This document shows positions 61,700-64,000 of a DNA stretch of 64,000 bases, piece by piece. The stretch is from Lachnospiraceae bacterium (GTDB lineage Bacteria > Bacillota > Clostridia > Lachnospirales > Lachnospiraceae), in the NCBI GenBank assembly GCA_017482485.1, contig JAFUMV010000028.1, positions 1-64,000 on the forward strand. Direction: 5' to 3'. Positions within the stretch are counted from its first letter, which is position 1. Each line of letters opens with the position of its first letter. The translations under genes were made by a program, and so were the position numbers. Under the pieces are notes generated by a model that ran no database searches, had not been told where the DNA came from, and was given only the letters and a program-made list of their open reading frames with translations.

Positions 61700-61760
61700 A
61701 TAAAATAAAACTCCTTTTCATAACATGGACGGCAGCCGTCCTCTGTAAACCAGTGTTAAC

Positions 61761-61790
61761 AGTATACCTCATAACCTCCCGTCAGCACAA
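61761..61790 (-). promoter_or_regulatory. Possible promoter of the HtrA-like/yhaM/rlmD operon
   Basis: Minus strand TTGTGC (61790-61785), 18 bp, TATACT (61766-61761). The rest of 61700-62089 holds GC-rich short dyads and a possible -10 (TATGAT, 61971) for mutS2; nothing else is recognised. Confidence 0.5.
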
Positions 61791-62089
61791 GTCCATATCC
61801 GTTGAAAAAGTAACAGTAGCGCCTGCGCGTTTGTGTTACCGGCAAACGGCAGCCCACGCCATTTTCAAAGCACGCCCCGGCGCTTTTGGCGGCTTTGCCG
61901 CTGATTTTCCCCTTTCCCGGCTCATGGTGAACTGTTATGAAAAAAATGTGCACTTTTTCCTCTTATATGATATGATGAGATAGAATCCTTATTTATGAAA
62001 AAACTTCGCACACAACGCGGCTGCCCCCGTTTAGGCTGTGCCGTTTTTTCCCATATGCCCACTGCACCATAACAAGGAGAATTGACAAC

Positions 62090-64000
62090 ATGAACGCAAA
62101 AGTTTTACGCGTATTGGAATATGACAAAATCATCCGCATGCTGGAAGCAAAAGCCTCCTCAGATCCCGGCCGGCAGCTGTGCCGTGAGCTGACCCCCATG
62201 ACGGATCGGGAAGAAATTGAAACCGCACAGACACAGACCGCCGATGCGCTGACCCGCCTTTTTCAGAAGGGCAGCTTAAACTTCGGAAGCAATAAGCCGC
62301 TTGGCATGTGCCTGCGCTCTCTGGAAATCGGCAGCACCCTTTCCATGGAGGAACTGCTGCGCATTGCGGGCCTTCTGGAAAATACCGCAAGAGTGAAAAA
62401 CTACGGCCGTTCCGACAAAGAAGACTCTGAGGGCGATTCCCTGACCGAATACTTCAACTGTCTGGAGCCGCTGACTCTTCTTTCCAAAGAAATCCGCCGC
62501 TGCATCATCACCGAAGAGGACGTGGCAGACGATGCCAGCCCCAATTTAAAAAGAATCCGCCGCAGCATGGTGCTCACCGGCGAAAAAATACACACCCAGC
62601 TAAACAGCATGGTAAACGGCTCTGCCCGGGCCTATCTGCAGGACGCAGTCATCACCATGCGTGACGGCCGTTACTGCATTCCGGTCAAATCCGAATACAA
62701 AAATCAGGTTTCCGGTATGGTTCACGACCAGTCCTCCACCGGCTCCACCTTTTTCATAGAGCCGGCTGCCGTTGTCAGCTTAAACAATCAGCTGCGCGAA
62801 CTGGAGATTGAAGAACAGAAGGAAATTGCAGTGATCCTGGCGAACTTAAGCGCTCAGGCAGGCGAACACACCGCAGAAATTGCCGAAAATCAGAGAATCA
62901 TGACAAAGCTGGATTTCATTTTTGCAAAAGCTGCTCTCGCCATGGATTTGATCGCTACAAGACCTGTTTTCAACGAGGATCACTATATCCGCATCCGTCA
63001 GGGCAGACATCCCCTGCTGGATAAGAAAAAAGTGGTGCCCATCGACATGGAACTGGGCAAAAATTTCGACCTGCTGATCATTACCGGTCCCAACACCGGC
63101 GGCAAAACGGTCTCTCTAAAAACCGTTGGTCTGTTCTGCCTGATGGGCCAGTCCGGTATGCACATCCCGGCACTGGACCGCTCCGAGCTTTCCATTTTCA
63201 CGGAAGTATTCGCGGACATCGGAGACGAACAGAGCATTGAGCAAAGCTTAAGCACCTTTTCCTCCCATATGACCAGCATTGTTTCAATCCTGGAGCATGC
63301 GGATGAAAATTCGCTCTGCCTTTTCGATGAACTTGGCGCCGGCACGGATCCCACAGAGGGCGCGGCCCTGGCCATTGCAATCCTGAACTTTCTTCATGAC
63401 AGAGGGATTCGCACCATGGCAACCACGCACTACAGTGAGCTGAAAATCTATGCACTTTCCACCTCTTTTGTGGAAAATGCCTGCTGTGAATTTGATGTGG
63501 AGACCCTGCGCCCCACCTACCGCCTGCTTTTAGGCATTCCCGGCAAAAGCAATGCGTTTGCCATTTCCAAAAAGCTGGGGCTTTCCGATGAAATCATCGA
63601 AGCTGCAAAGCTGCAGATCGATGAGCAGGACGTGAATTTTGAAGACGTGATTGCAGACCTGGAAGCCAGCCGACTCACCATTGAGAAGGAACAGCGGGAA
63701 ATCGAAGCTTACAAAAAAGAAGTGGAATCTCTCAAAAAGAAACTTCAGGAAAAGAATGAGAAAATCGACCAGGCCAAGGACCGCATCCTGCGGGAGGCCA
63801 ATGAAAAAGCCCGTGACATTTTAAGGGAAGCGAAGGAAGTTGCTGACGAAACCATCCGCGTTTACCAGAAGGCCGGCCCCAACGCCTCCATGAAGGATCT
63901 TGAAAAAACAAGAGAAAAGCTGCGCGGCAAGATCGATGAGAAAAATTCCAAACTTTCCGTCTCTCAAAAAGAAAAGACACCTCAGAAGGCCGCACTCAAA
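62090..64000 (+). CDS. mutS2: Endonuclease MutS2 (partial, cut by window end)
   Basis: 637 codons are open to the end of the window. The start is ATG 62090 after AAGGAGAATTGACAAC. MutS2 order is seen: N-terminal helical domain (LRVLEYDKIIRMLEAKASS), core (AVITMRDGRYCIPVKSEYKN), ATPase with Walker A GPNTGGKT (333-340), Walker B LCLFDELGAGTDP and HYSELK, then a long charged coiled coil (EKEQREIEAYKKEVESLKKK). The C-terminal Smr nuclease domain lies beyond the window. It acts in ribosome rescue or recombination control in Firmicutes. Confidence 0.94.
   Translation, partial: MNAKVLRVLEYDKIIRMLEAKASSDPGRQLCRELTPMTDREEIETAQTQTADALTRLFQKGSLNFGSNKPLGMCLRSLEIGSTLSMEELLRIAGLLENTARVKNYGRSDKEDSEGDSLTEYFNCLEPLTLLSKEIRRCIITEEDVADDASPNLKRIRRSMVLTGEKIHTQLNSMVNGSARAYLQDAVITMRDGRYCIPVKSEYKNQVSGMVHDQSSTGSTFFIEPAAVVSLNNQLRELEIEEQKEIAVILANLSAQAGEHTAEIAENQRIMTKLDFIFAKAALAMDLIATRPVFNEDHYIRIRQGRHPLLDKKKVVPIDMELGKNFDLLIITGPNTGGKTVSLKTVGLFCLMGQSGMHIPALDRSELSIFTEVFADIGDEQSIEQSLSTFSSHMTSIVSILEHADENSLCLFDELGAGTDPTEGAALAIAILNFLHDRGIRTMATTHYSELKIYALSTSFVENACCEFDVETLRPTYRLLLGIPGKSNAFAISKKLGLSDEIIEAAKLQIDEQDVNFEDVIADLEASRLTIEKEQREIEAYKKEVESLKKKLQEKNEKIDQAKDRILREANEKARDILREAKEVADETIRVYQKAGPNASMKDLEKTREKLRGKIDEKNSKLSVSQKEKTPQKAALK

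Noticed and set aside
60689..61708. Open frame on + opposite the HtrA-like gene (339 codons)
   Set aside because: Antisense of an intact gene with clear domains; composition is typical of a shadow frame.

Overview
The window looks like a chromosomal segment from an anaerobic gut Firmicute of the class Clostridia, most likely Lachnospiraceae. The evidence is the hprK / ROK kinase / murB / rapZ / whiA / Crh-like HPr order, an iron-containing alcohol dehydrogenase, DUF1846, DnaD-type replication proteins, a membrane-anchored AraC regulator beside LplB/YtcP-type sugar permeases, and ICE-type debris (TnpV, MobA/MobL-like relaxase tail). Genus is inferred only.

Layout. 1-3.5 kb: a hairpin repeat array, then dnaD-like, dnaC and a long PRPP synthetase on +. 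3.6-4.5 kb: a YefM/YoeB toxin-antitoxin module between perfect 38-bp direct repeats. 4.7-15 kb (-): dedA, fba, a lipid kinase, then the conserved run uvrC-hprK-ROK-murB-rapZ-whiA-crh; the HPr homologue has Glu15 and Ser46, so it is a regulatory Crh-like protein. 15-24 kb: a divergent sugar-uptake locus (lplB-ytcP-binding protein-FAD oxidoreductase on -, AraC regulator and a GH63/GH37-like hydrolase on +). 24-31 kb: ftsH, DUF1846, a YitT-family protein, DUF378, Fe-ADH. 31-42.7 kb (-): a sulfur/peptide block reading cysK, then a glutathione-transferase-like protein, oppABCDF, an M24 peptidase, a GNAT and an M28 peptidase. 42.9-57.7 kb: an accessory island of mobile-element remnants and multidrug-efflux genes. 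57.7-64 kb: rlmD, yhaM, a degenerate HtrA-like protein (all -) and mutS2 (+, cut by the window end).

Two RNA-level regulatory systems stand out. First, cysK is preceded by a consensus promoter, a 36-codon leader peptide with six consecutive Cys codons, a perfect intrinsic terminator and an antiterminator that overlaps the leader stop codon. This is the full layout of a ribosome-mediated cysteine attenuator, and neither its leader peptide nor its structures would be found by ordinary gene calling. Second, the island carries four copies of a compact RNA element, three of them beside or directly upstream of MATE efflux genes. It consists of hairpin 1 with loop CGCA, a UCGAGAA-AGAUG linker, hairpin 2 with the complementary loop UGCG, and a terminator whose 5' arm is shared with hairpin 2. 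A mini-ORF (M-S/T-G/S-A-P/L-G-Y/F) starts in the linker. Paired stem changes between copies support the structure. I cannot assign it to a known RNA family.

The island also holds two near-identical marR-MATE-kinase-MATE operons (one with an internal deletion), a hydrolase-relaxase chimera, a truncated MFS gene, and an AT-rich tail on rlmD. The last feature suggests the 3' end of rlmD was an integration site. Four intergenic palindrome arrays occur in the core regions; one folds like a cloverleaf and one shows compensatory stem changes.
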